Source: Sediminicola arcticus
GTDB lineage: Bacteria; Bacteroidota; Bacteroidia; Flavobacteriales; Flavobacteriaceae
Assembly (NCBI RefSeq): GCF_040566695.1
Contig: NZ_JBEXAE010000002.1
Location: 186,001-250,000, forward strand
Direction: 5' to 3'
Length of the DNA stretch: 64,000 nt
A model generated the notes under the pieces. It was not told the DNA's origin. It searched no databases and saw nothing but the letters and a program-made list of their open reading frames with translations. This document shows, piece by piece, positions 1 to 7,674 of the stretch. Position 1 is the stretch's first letter; each line of letters starts with the position of its first letter. The position numbers were made by a program, and so were the translations under genes.

Positions 1-1806
1 CAAAATGATGTTACACTTACTAAGAAAGAAGAGCTGACAAAAGATCACATTAGGTACATTCTCGAAATGATCACCAAGGTTACGCCCATTGAAAAGATAG
101 GACAGGAGATCATTAACGTTATGAAGGAATACGTAGCGCATTCCATTCCTATTATTGGCCATATGGATAGAGGAAAGTACAACTGGCAATACTTGGAAAA
201 GGGAAATGGGTACGGGCAAGTCATAGAGACTATTGCTTCTTTGATTTTGGAATCTATATTTGACACTAAAAGTGAAAGACCTATGTATTCAAAGGAGGTG
301 GTTATAGAAGATATCTCCAAGATAAAAGCTACAACTAGCCTTCAATCCTTGGCCTTGAAACTAGGGATATTAGGATGTTGGTATTTTCCTATCCTATCTT
401 CTAAAAATGAGGTGTTGGGATGTTTATTGCTCTTCAATAGACGGTATGGAAAACCAGAAGGTCACCAAAAAGAACTATTGACTGATATGGTCAAATTAGC
501 AAGTATCGCCTTCGAGCACCATAAAAATAACTATGCACTCCAACAAGGGAAAAAGCAACTAATGGAACTGGCCAAGAAATTGGAATACCGGGTTATGGAG
601 CGTACGAAAGAGGTCACCGCTAATGTACGAAAATTAGTAGAGTTAAATTTAAATTTGGAAGATCAGGTCAAGGAAACAAAGGAGGCAGAAAACAAGGCAA
701 GCCAAAGTCAGGTGATGCTCTCGGCCATAGCACAAAACTTTCCAAAGGGGGCTATGGTCGTTTTTAATGAAAACTTTGAGATTGTATACATAGAAGGAGA
801 AGAACTGAGACATATAAATATGATAAAAGAGGAGGTAGAAGGCCGGTCTATAGGCGAAATTCCTTTTTTTTCGGAACATCATATTTTGAAAATGAAGAAA
901 GATATAAAAGAAACCGTAAAAGGAAATAAAATTTCTTTTGAAATGGGGTTCGAAAAGAAAATCTACTCCGTAAATTCCAGACCTCTATATGATGCCTATA
1001 ATGACTGCACCTTAGCTCTTTTTGTCTATAATAACATCACCCAACAGAAACTGGTGGAACGTGAAATACGTTATGCTCTCAAAAGGGAACAAGAACTCAA
1101 TGATTTAAAAACGCGTTTTGTTTCTATGGCATCCCATGAATTTAGAACCCCACTTAGTGCCATTCTTTCATCAGCTATTTTAATTTACAAGCAAAATGAG
1201 CCTGGGAATGAGACAAAAATAGAAAGGTACGTGGAACGCATCAAATCTAATGTAAGAAATTTGGTGGTCATCTTAAATGATTTTCTATCCTTGGACAAAT
1301 TGGAAGCGGGCAAAGTAGGTGTAAATCGTCAGCTTTTTGATTTGATACAATTTTCAAAAGCATTGATAGAGGAAATGGATTCTAACAAAAAAATGGGACA
1401 GACTATCGTATTGGAGAAAATAGAGCAGGAAATGCTTGTGTTTATAGATCCAAAGTTGTTGAGCCATATCTTAATCAACTTACTGTCTAACGCTATTAAG
1501 TATTCTGATGAAAATATGGATATTATTCTTAATATTCAAAACACTGGTTCCCATGTGGTCATTAAGATTACGGATAATGGAATAGGGATTCCCATTAAAG
1601 AGCAGGAACATCTATTTGAGCGTTTCTTTAGAGCGGAAAACGCTTTAAACATTCAGGGAACAGGATTGGGTCTGCATATCGTTAGACAATATGTAGAGCT
1701 TTTGGGGGGGACAGTTGGCTTTAAAGGTGAGCTGGGGAAAGAGAGCATATTTACCGTGAAATTACCAACAAATTTGGAAGAAAATGAAAACAATATTGAT
1801 CATTGA
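1..1806 (+). CDS. Sensor histidine kinase, 5' end outside window
   Basis: The reading frame is open to base 1, so the start lies upstream; the first in-window ATG (67) is internal. In order I see a GAF-like sensor region (about 220-530), a coiled coil (about 540-700) and a PAS-like segment (about 710-1060). The HisKA domain follows, with the phospho-acceptor motif SHEFRTPL near 1130, then an HATPase with the N box (LINLLSNAIKYS, about 1465-1505), G1 (DNGIGIP) and G2 (GTGLGLHIV). No membrane segment is visible, so this part is cytosolic. It overlaps the next gene by 23 bp, so the two form a kinase-regulator pair. The signal is unknown; GAF/PAS kinases often sense redox, gas or small ligands. 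Function class is certain, ligand is not. Confidence 0.95.
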   Translation, partial: QNDVTLTKKEELTKDHIRYILEMITKVTPIEKIGQEIINVMKEYVAHSIPIIGHMDRGKYNWQYLEKGNGYGQVIETIASLILESIFDTKSERPMYSKEVVIEDISKIKATTSLQSLALKLGILGCWYFPILSSKNEVLGCLLLFNRRYGKPEGHQKELLTDMVKLASIAFEHHKNNYALQQGKKQLMELAKKLEYRVMERTKEVTANVRKLVELNLNLEDQVKETKEAENKASQSQVMLSAIAQNFPKGAMVVFNENFEIVYIEGEELRHINMIKEEVEGRSIGEIPFFSEHHILKMKKDIKETVKGNKISFEMGFEKKIYSVNSRPLYDAYNDCTLALFVYNNITQQKLVEREIRYALKREQELNDLKTRFVSMASHEFRTPLSAILSSAILIYKQNEPGNETKIERYVERIKSNVRNLVVILNDFLSLDKLEAGKVGVNRQLFDLIQFSKALIEEMDSNKKMGQTIVLEKIEQEMLVFIDPKLLSHILINLLSNAIKYSDENMDIILNIQNTGSHVVIKITDNGIGIPIKEQEHLFERFFRAENALNIQGTGLGLHIVRQYVELLGGTVGFKGELGKESIFTVKLPTNLEENENNIDH

Positions 1807-2854
1807 GGACAGTACTGATGTTAGGGAAAACATTGCAGAAATCCTGAAACTGGAAAACTATGAAGCGGTAACCGCTGAAAATGGTACAATTGGTATTGAA
1901 AAAGCCAAAACTGTAATGCCAGATCTAATTATCTGCGATATCATGATGCCCGGGATCAGTGGGTATGACGTATTGAAACAATTAAATAATGATACTTCCA
2001 CGGGAGGTATTCCCTTTATCTTTTTAACGGCAAAATCTGAAAGATCAGATGTTAGAATGGGGATGAATTTAGGGGCCGATGATTATCTAACGAAACCTTT
2101 TGAGGAAAAAGAGCTATTAGAGGCTATCGAATGTCGTCTTAAAAAGGATGATTTTTTTAAAAAGAAAATCAGTAGGAATATTGAGGGTATCCATACTTTT
2201 TTTGAAGATGCTCAAAAATATATGGATTTTGAGAGTCTTACCGAAAAACAAAAGGTTCAGGAATTTGTAAAGAAGGAAATACTTTATATGGAGGGAAATC
2301 TGGCTCATAGCCTTTTCTTTATCCAGAGTGGAACGGTAAAGACTTTTAAAAGTACGGAATTGGGAAAAGAATTTGTTACGGGGGTATACAGTGCTGGTGA
2401 TTTTATAGGTCAGTTGTCCCTGTTAAATAATTCAGGGACCTATACAGAAACAGCTATGGTATTGGACGATACCAAGATATATGGGATCCCCAAGGAGGAT
2501 TTTACTAAACTATTGTTCGGGAACCAAGTAGTTTCACAAAAATTTATTGCTATGATTTCAAATAATTTGATTAATGTGCAGCAGCAATTGGTAAGCATGG
2601 CCTTTGCCTCGGTAAGGCAACGGGCGGCCAAGACACTTTTAGATTTGTACGAAAAAGGAATCATTAAGGATAAGGCAAATAGCGGAGTAGGGATAGCAAG
2701 AGAGGATTTTGCCGGAATGATAGGCACAGCCACAGAAACTGCAATACGTACCTTATCGGATTTTAAGGATGAAGGATTGATCACTACTGATCAGGGCCGT
2801 CGGATCATTATTTTGAACAAGGAGGAGCTAGCACATGTAGCCGAATTCAGTTAA
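1784..2854 (+). CDS. Response regulator: receiver fused to CRP/FNR-type cNMP-like and HTH domains
   Basis: Residues 1-120 are a receiver domain with acidic residues ED at 8-9, phospho-acceptor Asp52 (IICDIMMPG) and Lys104 (LTKPF). Residues about 150-265 are a cyclic-nucleotide-binding-like beta barrel. The C-terminus (about 275-350) is a Crp-type winged helix with recognition segment TATETAIRTLSDF. This keeps the Glu and Arg that in CRP and FNR read the GA of TGA half-sites. The start ATG lies inside the kinase gene, implying translational coupling. A phosphorylated CRP-like activator is the best candidate in this window to bind the nine TGAYNNNNRTCA sites found upstream of the stress genes; that link is inference. 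Whether the barrel binds a nucleotide cannot be told. Confidence 0.95.
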   Translation: MKTILIIEDSTDVRENIAEILKLENYEAVTAENGTIGIEKAKTVMPDLIICDIMMPGISGYDVLKQLNNDTSTGGIPFIFLTAKSERSDVRMGMNLGADDYLTKPFEEKELLEAIECRLKKDDFFKKKISRNIEGIHTFFEDAQKYMDFESLTEKQKVQEFVKKEILYMEGNLAHSLFFIQSGTVKTFKSTELGKEFVTGVYSAGDFIGQLSLLNNSGTYTETAMVLDDTKIYGIPKEDFTKLLFGNQVVSQKFIAMISNNLINVQQQLVSMAFASVRQRAAKTLLDLYEKGIIKDKANSGVGIAREDFAGMIGTATETAIRTLSDFKDEGLITTDQGRRIIILNKEELAHVAEFS

Positions 2855-2866
2855 AAGAAGGTCTTA

Positions 2867-3091
2867 TTAATTATCTATCTCCTGTATTTTAGAGAGCCGT
2901 TTCTTTTTTATCATGGGAATTATGATTTTTGGAATCAGGAATGTGAGGATACCTATTGTTTTACGAGGATATAAATTAGATTTGGCTCCCTGTAAATGAA
3001 GTATTAGAGACTCTTTGTTAATCTGTCTTTGTAGTCTCAATATTTTTAATTGCTGGTCTATTTCAGCAAAAGAGCGATATATGGTTTTCAT
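2867..3091 (-). CDS. Small protein, DUF6327-like
   Basis: 74 residues. A basic N-terminal helical part (SFAEIDQQLKILRLQRQI) resembles the DUF6327 proteins that flavobacteria encode next to YtxH and holin-like genes; this is from memory of the family and not searched. The middle carries a hydrophobic stretch (IGILTFLIPKIIIPMI) that may associate with membrane, and the end is very basic. Its start overlaps the stop of the upstream holin-like gene by 4 bp, so it is the last gene of a three-gene operon (YtxH, holin-like, this one). It lies tail to tail with the response regulator, 12 bp apart. Function unknown, probably envelope stress related. Confidence 0.7.
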   Translation of the reverse strand: MKTIYRSFAEIDQQLKILRLQRQINKESLILHLQGAKSNLYPRKTIGILTFLIPKIIIPMIKKKRLSKIQEIDN

Positions 3092-3438
3092 AAGTCGTCA
3101 AAATAAAATTCTGAACACTTTTTGAGCAAAGGCACAGTCAGCCTCTCCCTAAATACATAAAGAAAAATAGCGAGGAACACATAAAATAGACCTACCAATA
3201 AAAAGCCCATGATGTCATTGTCCAAGACATCTCCTATCCAATAAGATGCCGCAATGGATAATAGAATACTCGCTAAAAGTACTACAAAACCTATAATCAA
3301 AGATTTGGCTACCATGGTGACCACACCCATATAGATTTTAAATACTTTTAGCTTAAAGTATTCTTCACTATGGTCCAAATAGGATTTTACGTGCCCATCT
3401 GCTTCTTTAAGATGGTGCTTCAGTTCCTGAAATACCAT
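3088..3438 (-). CDS. Phage-holin-like (Actinobacterial holin/DUF1469-type) membrane protein
   Basis: 116 residues with two clear membrane helices (about 38-63 and 74-98) between a charged amphipathic N-terminus and a charged C-terminus. This layout is typical of the phage holin family/DUF1469 proteins that accompany YtxH in many bacteria. It is not a phage gene here: the neighbours are YtxH (6 bp upstream) and a small DUF6327-like protein (4 bp overlap), all on the minus strand. The operon is read from the promoter/operator at 3810-3852. The role is unknown, presumably in envelope stress. Confidence 0.75.
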   Translation of the reverse strand: MVFQELKHHLKEADGHVKSYLDHSEEYFKLKVFKIYMGVVTMVAKSLIIGFVVLLASILLSIAASYWIGDVLDNDIMGFLLVGLFYVFLAIFLYVFRERLTVPLLKKCSEFYFDDL

Positions 3439-3444
3439 AGAATA

Positions 3445-3774
3445 CTATTTCTGAAATTGGGTGTTCTTTTTTCTAAGTTCCTCCAATTTGTTTTCCAAGC
3501 CAGCAATTATGTCATCTGCTTTGTAACTCATATGGGAAAGAACGTCCTCCAATTTTTCCTCAAAGGCTATCTTTTTCTCATCGGCTGTTTTAGTGAGTTC
3601 TTCCTTTGCATGTTTTATGCGGTCCGTAAGTTCATGGGTGGTATCCATAGCTTTTTGCTTTATTTTATGCCTAGTTTCCGAGCCCTTATCCGGGGCATAT
3701 AGAATCCCGATTCCTGCTCCTATTGCTGCTCCTGTTAAAAGGGCCAATAAGACGTTTTCATTTGAATTGGACAT
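3445..3774 (-). CDS. YtxH domain-containing protein
   Basis: 109 residues. The N-terminus has the YtxH signature: a short glycine/alanine-rich membrane segment (LLALLTGAAIGAGIGILYAPDKG) followed by a long charged helix likely to form a coiled coil. YtxH proteins are general-stress, membrane-anchored proteins of unknown biochemistry. It is the first gene of a minus-strand operon with the holin-like and DUF6327-like genes. The start is 32 bp downstream of the inferred transcription start set by the CRP-like operator at 3841-3852. Confidence 0.88.
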   Translation of the reverse strand: MSNSNENVLLALLTGAAIGAGIGILYAPDKGSETRHKIKQKAMDTTHELTDRIKHAKEELTKTADEKKIAFEEKLEDVLSHMSYKADDIIAGLENKLEELRKKNTQFQK

Positions 3775-3809
3775 GATGTTGAATTTTAAGGGTTAAACAA
3801 TTTGTTCCT

Positions 3810-3852
3810 TAAAATTAAATGGTTGACCAGATATAAGGAATGATATATATCA
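3810..3852 (-). promoter_or_regulatory. CRP/FNR-like operator and promoter of the YtxH operon
   Basis: Palindrome TGATATATATCA at 3841-3852 and -7 element TAATTTTA (minus strand, 3817-3810; consensus TAnnTTTG). The operator centre lies 29.5 bp from the first base of the -7 element, as at eight other sites in this window, which puts it near -41.5. Confidence 0.75.
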
Positions 3853-3875
3853 GTAAATAAATATTTAACTCAGAA

Positions 3876-3918
3876 TGATTCAAGTCACTTTATTGATTTC
3901 TGATTTTAAGTAAATTTG
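3876..3918 (+). promoter_or_regulatory. CRP/FNR-like operator and promoter of the 3964 gene
   Basis: Palindrome TGATTCAAGTCA at 3876-3887 and a perfect -7 element TAAATTTG at 3911-3918, centre-to-element distance 29.5 bp. It is divergent from the YtxH promoter, and each direction has its own operator. Confidence 0.8.
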
Positions 3919-3963
3919 ATTTTCATAAGAGAAAAGTCAAATTAATTTATCAACCTATGAATC

Positions 3964-4464
3964 ATGAAATCTTTCAAAAAAAAAGCGCAAAAAGGTTTTT
4001 GTATTAAAGCTTTCAGTGATTTGGTAAAGGTGGACAGGGCTCTTGACATTATCAGTAGTAATCTAGGGGCCAATATGGAACTTTCTATTCTTGGAAAATT
4101 AAATCATGATGAGTTTAACAATAAAAAAATATTAGTAGAAAAAAGAAGAGTCCTAAGAACGTATTGGCGTAAGCGTTTTAAGGAGGAAACGGATATTGGC
4201 TTTTTCTCTCACCCAGATATCGGCGATATTTATATTCTAGGTCACCTTATGCCTATGTTTTTATATGATGTCAACGGAAAAAAATTAGGTTCCCTCTCAG
4301 GAGGGACTTATGGTATTTTAAGAGGTTTAGGGATTGGACCAAAGGAGACCTTGAATTTTCTAAAGATCTTGAAAGAAGGCTCGTGCCTCATCATATTAAG
4401 GGGGTATGAGCTTCAATTGAATAGATTGGAACATGCACTAAAACTATTGGATAAATCAGCATAA
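3964..4464 (+). CDS. Hypothetical protein, stress-regulon member
   Basis: 166 residues, no signal peptide. An N-terminal part (CIKAFSDLVKVDRALDIISSNLG) looks like an alpha/beta fold, and a glycine-rich segment follows in the middle (KKLGSLSGGTYGILRGLGIG, about residues 107-126). The layout faintly recalls general-stress proteins of the YflT/DUF1269 kind, where an N-terminal fold precedes a Gly-rich helical hairpin, but I do not recognise the family with confidence. It is monocistronic, with its own consensus promoter and CRP/FNR-like operator 46-88 bp upstream, so it probably belongs to the same regulon as the Usp and PEP synthase genes. Confidence 0.8.
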   Translation: MKSFKKKAQKGFCIKAFSDLVKVDRALDIISSNLGANMELSILGKLNHDEFNNKKILVEKRRVLRTYWRKRFKEETDIGFFSHPDIGDIYILGHLMPMFLYDVNGKKLGSLSGGTYGILRGLGIGPKETLNFLKILKEGSCLIILRGYELQLNRLEHALKLLDKSA

Positions 4465-4666
4465 AAAGTAGTTAATAGGCCCAAGGATAGGTTTCGTGCA
4501 GCTGTGTCTTATCGGTATGAATGTTGATAGGGTGCTATGCTTCTGAGATGTTTTTAAGAGGAGGACCAACTTCTTAAAATGACTCAAAAGAGTATTGAAA
4601 AAAAGTCTTTACCAAAGATATACGAATACTAAGAACTTTTAGTAACTATAAATTGATCTCTAAAAC

Positions 4667-5325
4667 TTATACTTCTAAGGAAAGTTGAATGGGACAATGA
4701 TCAGAGCCATCGTAATCTGGCAGCATGTTAGAGTTGTTGACCTTTTCCGTTAGGGATTCGCTTACCAATGCATAATCTATGCGCCAACCTACATTGCGCT
4801 CTCCTGATTTAAAGCGATAGCTCCAATAAGAATAGGCAATTTCAGAAGGATGTAACTTTCTAAAGGTGTCAACAAATCCTATTTTGGCCATGTTATCCAT
4901 ACCATCAATTTCAATTTGGGTATATCCCGCTGTTTTGTTGTAGTTGGCCTTATCATTTTTTAGATCGATGGGTCTGTGGGCCACATTAAAATCCCCACAT
5001 AAAATTTGGGAAATTCCGCACAAATAACCCTTCCTTCCTTCCTTCCTTCCTTGTCGTGTTCCGCAATTCCCATATCTATGGTTACCGCTATGGGTTCTTG
5101 TTTACTCAATATGGCCGTTCCCGAATATCCTTTTTGGTCTGCAGAATTAGAGTAAAGATGATATTTGGATAATTTTTCCAATGTTTGTTCTACTTCCTGT
5201 CCTTGGGCCTTTGTCTCTTGTAGGCAAAGAATATCGGGATTTAAGCTGCTGACCGATTCAAAAAAGCCTTTTTTGGCTATGGCCCTTATACCATTAACAT
5301 TCCAAGAGATGAGTTTCATACACAA
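4667..5325 (-). pseudogene. xth: Exodeoxyribonuclease III, internal deletion with frameshift
   Basis: The N-terminal part (5325 to about 5015) begins MKLISWNVNGIRAI (Met3; 5319) and keeps LCLQETKA with the metal-binding Glu. The C-terminal part (about 5015 to 4667) keeps CGDFNVAH, GWRIDY and GSDHCPI, in another frame. The two halves meet at FPKF/ILCGDFN: about 40-45 residues normally lying between them are absent, including the catalytic Tyr of the YTPN motif, and the frame is lost. Just before the junction is a (CCTT)6 tetranucleotide run that adds a repeated KEGR to the protein. It would be an AP endonuclease of base-excision repair if intact; this copy should be dead. A second xth elsewhere in the genome is expected. 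Confidence 0.85.
5029..5052. repeat. (CCTT)6 tetranucleotide microsatellite inside the xth remnant
   Basis: Six perfect CCTT units. On the coding (minus) strand they read as KEGRKEGR. Related proteins have a single DKEGR here, so the run looks expanded by about three units (12 bp, frame neutral). Tetranucleotide runs slip easily and can switch genes on and off. Confidence 0.95.
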
Positions 5326-5469
5326 AGTTTTAAGACCATTAAAGATAGCATATAGTCCTAAATTATCATAAAATAAGACTATTAATGGGTATGGCGATAT
5401 TTAGAATTGATAGTAAGAATTGAAGGATATACCAATACGGAAAAGGCAGTAGATAATCGTTTAAATTAT

Positions 5470-5853
5470 TTAGGAAGTAGAAAGATTCTTCTCGGTGATA
5501 AATCGTTTTATGGAATAGATCAGGTCATCCAGTTCGGAAGGTTTTACAATGTAGTCATAGGCTCCAGATTCTAGGGCTCTGGATATTTCTTTCTTTTCGC
5601 TTTTGGCACTGAAAAAAATTATGGGAATAGTTTTATATTTCGGATGTTCACCCAGTTTTTTCAACACTTCAAAACCGTCCATTACTGGCATCAGGATGTC
5701 GCACACGATAAGGTCTGGTACGTATCGGATTACTTTTTCAAAGCCATCCTTTCCATTGGCAGAAGTAATGACATGAAAACCCTCTAGTTCCAGTAATTCG
5801 GCCGTGTTTTCCCTTATGGCTCGGCAATTGTCAATAATCAAAATACTAACCAT
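5470..5853 (-). CDS. Single-domain response regulator
   Basis: 127 residues forming only a receiver domain. It starts MVSILIIDNCRAIRENTA, carries the phospho-acceptor Asp53 (LIVCDILMPVMDG), the conserved Ser/Thr (FFSAKSEKKE) and Lys (IVKPSELDD). One of the usual acidic pair at the N-terminus is Asn (DN), which may weaken metal binding. There is no output domain, so it acts by protein contact or phospho-relay. There is no kinase next to it; the kinase at 1-1806 is the nearest candidate. A hexanucleotide tandem repeat lies 78-113 bp upstream of its start. Confidence 0.93.
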   Translation of the reverse strand: MVSILIIDNCRAIRENTAELLELEGFHVITSANGKDGFEKVIRYVPDLIVCDILMPVMDGFEVLKKLGEHPKYKTIPIIFFSAKSEKKEISRALESGAYDYIVKPSELDDLIYSIKRFITEKNLSTS

Positions 5854-5930
5854 AACAAGGGGATATTATAAGTTCTAATTTGATAGCTTTTATCGGGGAA
5901 GTACTTAAAAGTAATAAATTTCTTCCAAAA

Positions 5931-5966
5931 ACTAAAACTAAAACTAAAACTAAAACTAAAACGAAA
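5931..5966. repeat. Hexanucleotide tandem repeat (ACTAAA)n upstream of the response regulator
   Basis: Five perfect ACTAAA units plus one degenerate ACGAAA unit. They lie in the putative promoter region of the minus-strand response regulator (start 5853). Translating them gives a VLVLVL string in a spurious frame, so I do not call a gene here. Confidence 0.93.
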
Positions 5967-6270
5967 CCGTATGATTTGTTCTCTAGTGATGTATGCCTGA
6001 TAGCGTATAGATGACATAGATCTGTCTTTTTAGTTGCTAAAGACAGGTGGATGGGCAATGGGTTGTAGTTAAGCAAACTAGCTTTAGGATAGAAAGTTTT
6101 TGTTGTAAAGTTCTTTTAAATTTTACACTATATACTGTTACTATTTTTTGAATGTTGAGTTAAAAGGCACCCTCAAAATTAGCAAATACAGTTATGGACA
6201 TATGGGTTTTAAATAATGAAAGTCATTTCTAAATTCCTTTTCAACCAGTACTTTGCTTTTAAAATAAAGC

Positions 6271-6654
6271 GTGATGAAAAATTTAAAACTAGGCGTATTA
6301 ATTGTTATAATCGTTTTCCTTTTAGTAGGCTGTGGTCCTATTGTGTTATCCTCAAGACCTAATAATCCGCCTCCTCTCTGGTTTTATCCTAATAGGGTGG
6401 AATTGGTACGTTATGTCTACTTTCCAGAGTATAGTATATATTATGATTTTTACGATCGAGTATATGTATATTGGGACACTGGGGCTTGGATCAGGACAGC
6501 CGTATTACCGCCACGCTATAGAACTATTAACCTGAGTCGTTCTAGATATAGAAGGATTAGTGATTTTCGAGAAGAGAACATACAAGGATACCATAATGAA
6601 AATCCTTATAGGGGTAGAAGCAATATTGGTAAAAGGAGTACTAGGGGGAATTGA
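6271..6654 (+). CDS. Hypothetical lipoprotein
   Basis: 127 residues with a lipoprotein signal peptide: a basic start, a hydrophobic core and the lipobox LVGC at about residues 18-21. The mature part is rich in Tyr, Arg and Pro (PPPLWFYPNRVELVRYVYFPEYSIYY cut short here), and the C-terminus is Arg-rich. I recognise similar small flavobacterial lipoproteins but no defined domain. It probably sits in the outer or inner membrane facing the periplasm. There is no operon partner upstream. Confidence 0.8.
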   Translation: MMKNLKLGVLIVIIVFLLVGCGPIVLSSRPNNPPPLWFYPNRVELVRYVYFPEYSIYYDFYDRVYVYWDTGAWIRTAVLPPRYRTINLSRSRYRRISDFREENIQGYHNENPYRGRSNIGKRSTRGN

Positions 6655-6691
6655 TATAAATGGTTAATAACAGCTCCTCAAATTTTGAAGG

Positions 6692-6850
6692 ATAAAAAAA
6701 TTTGCAATAGTATTATTGGTTTTAATTTCTTTGTGCACCTGCATTCTAATGGGACTCTTCCTATTTTTCCATGGTATAGTTGCTTTTTTTGAAAGCTTTT
6801 TTGCCCTGGAATATTACTTTAAAATTGGGAAAGACATCATCCTGAAATAG
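6692..6850 (+). CDS. Possible small membrane protein lacking a normal start codon
   Basis: A 52-codon open frame beginning ATA AAA AAA TTT and ending TAG reads like a small membrane protein: KKFAIVLLVLISLCTC, then a second hydrophobic segment, then a charged tail (YYFKIGKDIILK). An ATG is missing where one would expect it (ATA at 6692); the first ATG (6749) would leave 33 residues. It could be a gene with a mutated start, a rare ATA start or chance. It lies 37 bp after the lipoprotein gene and could be cotranscribed. Confidence 0.35.
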   Translation: MKKFAIVLLVLISLCTCILMGLFLFFHGIVAFFESFFALEYYFKIGKDIILK

Positions 6851-6943
6851 AATAATTCTTGTGAAAGATAGACTAAGACGCAATCATGTTTTAAAGGATT
6901 CTAAAAATTGGTCTTGCTGTTTTAATGGAAATGGGAATAAATA

Positions 6944-6969
6944 GAAAAAGGAGGCAGAGCCTCCTTTTT
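6944..6969. terminator. Bidirectional hairpin terminator
   Basis: AAAAAGGAGG pairs with CCTCCTTTTT around a 5-nt loop, with T-runs on both strands. On the plus strand it would end the lipoprotein/small-ORF transcript. Confidence 0.75.
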
Positions 6970-7124
6970 CCCACGAAGAAAATCAATGTTTTCTATATGT
7001 TCAATCTATCCTTTAAACCATTTTATTGCTAAAATGGACCAGAGGTATACTTTGAAACTAAATAGCATCTATTTCTTCATTATGATCTTTATCTCTTTGC
7101 AGAAATAAGGACCAATGACTAATA

Positions 7125-7341
7125 TGTAAAAAAAACCAGGACATTTCAATGTCCTGGTTTTCAGAAGATATTAAATGTACCAATGACCACTTATAGTAAC
7201 ATCTTTTATAACCTATTCCTAGATTACATTTTGATTCACAAGGTATAGAGATAATTTTAATACTCCCTAAAGACTCTGATATATTGCTACATCAAAAATC
7301 CTATGCTTTTATATTTTCAAAGAACTATTTTTCTAATTAAG
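7125..7341 (-). ncRNA. Candidate regulated small RNA, copy B
   Basis: Roughly 215 nt between an inferred start near 7341 (from the operator/-7 pair at 7345-7387) and a strong minus-strand terminator (7162-7131 plus a T8 run). No open frame over a few codons follows the start. It shares with copy A the operator, the promoter, a 5' block AGTTCTT(T)GAAAAT (about 30 nt downstream of the start) and the 3' block CTTCTGAAA preceding the hairpin. It could also be a leader or a degenerate gene. Transcription is not shown. Confidence 0.5.
7131..7162 (-). terminator. Terminator of small RNA copy B
   Basis: AAACCAGGACAT pairs with ATGTCCTGGTTT. On the minus strand the stem is followed by eight T residues, so it is oriented to stop minus-strand transcription. 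Confidence 0.8.
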
Positions 7342-7344
7342 TTA

Positions 7345-7387
7345 CTAAAGTAGGGACTAGTATTGCCAATGAAAATGACCTAGATCA
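7345..7387 (-). promoter_or_regulatory. CRP/FNR-like operator and promoter of small RNA B
   Basis: Operator TGACCTAGATCA at 7376-7387 and -7 element TACTTTAG (minus strand, 7352-7345), centre distance 29.5 bp. No protein gene follows; the next feature is the hairpin unit. Confidence 0.65.
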
Positions 7388-7410
7388 GTTTCTAGAAATT
7401 TAATAGTTTT

Positions 7411-7607
7411 AAAAGAAACCAGGATAAATATATCCCGGTCTTTCAGAAGGATTAAGATATGCCATTGATGCTATTTAAAGTATACGCTCTTTTTTATTGA
7501 GCCAACACCTTAAATTAGCTGTGTAGCATATCTTTAACCTTCGTTATACTAGAAAAGGGTTCCCCCAAAACCTTTACTAGTAATTTTCAAGAACTTTTTT
7601 GATTACT
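7411..7607 (-). ncRNA. Candidate regulated small RNA, copy A
   Basis: About 195 nt from an inferred start near 7607 to an imperfect hairpin at about 7445-7417 (GACCGGGATA / TATCCTGGTTTC) followed by TTTT. A further imperfect hairpin lies at 7582-7546. The longest frame after an ATG is 18 codons (from about 7466), too short to call. Order of elements matches copy B: operator, -7 element, AGTTCTTGAAAAT, CTTCTGAAA, hairpin. It starts 60 bp after the PfkB stop codon, so it is also possible that read-through from that operon enters it. Confidence 0.48.
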
Positions 7608-7610
7608 GTG

Positions 7611-7653
7611 CTAAATTAATTGATTATGGAGTGTTCTAGAATGATTTAAATCA
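7611..7653 (-). promoter_or_regulatory. CRP/FNR-like operator and promoter of small RNA A
   Basis: Operator TGATTTAAATCA at 7642-7653 and -7 element TAATTTAG (minus strand, 7618-7611), centre distance 29.5 bp. Confidence 0.65.
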
Positions 7654-7674
7654 GTTTGGAATACTTTTTATAAT

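Noticed and set aside
3088..3438. Prophage signal from the holin-like gene
   Set aside because: No other phage gene is near, and the YtxH neighbourhood explains it as a stress-operon member.
5846..6076. Minus-strand frame of 76 residues across the hexamer repeat
   Set aside because: It is a translation of the (ACTAAA) repeat (VLVLVL) with no other protein character.
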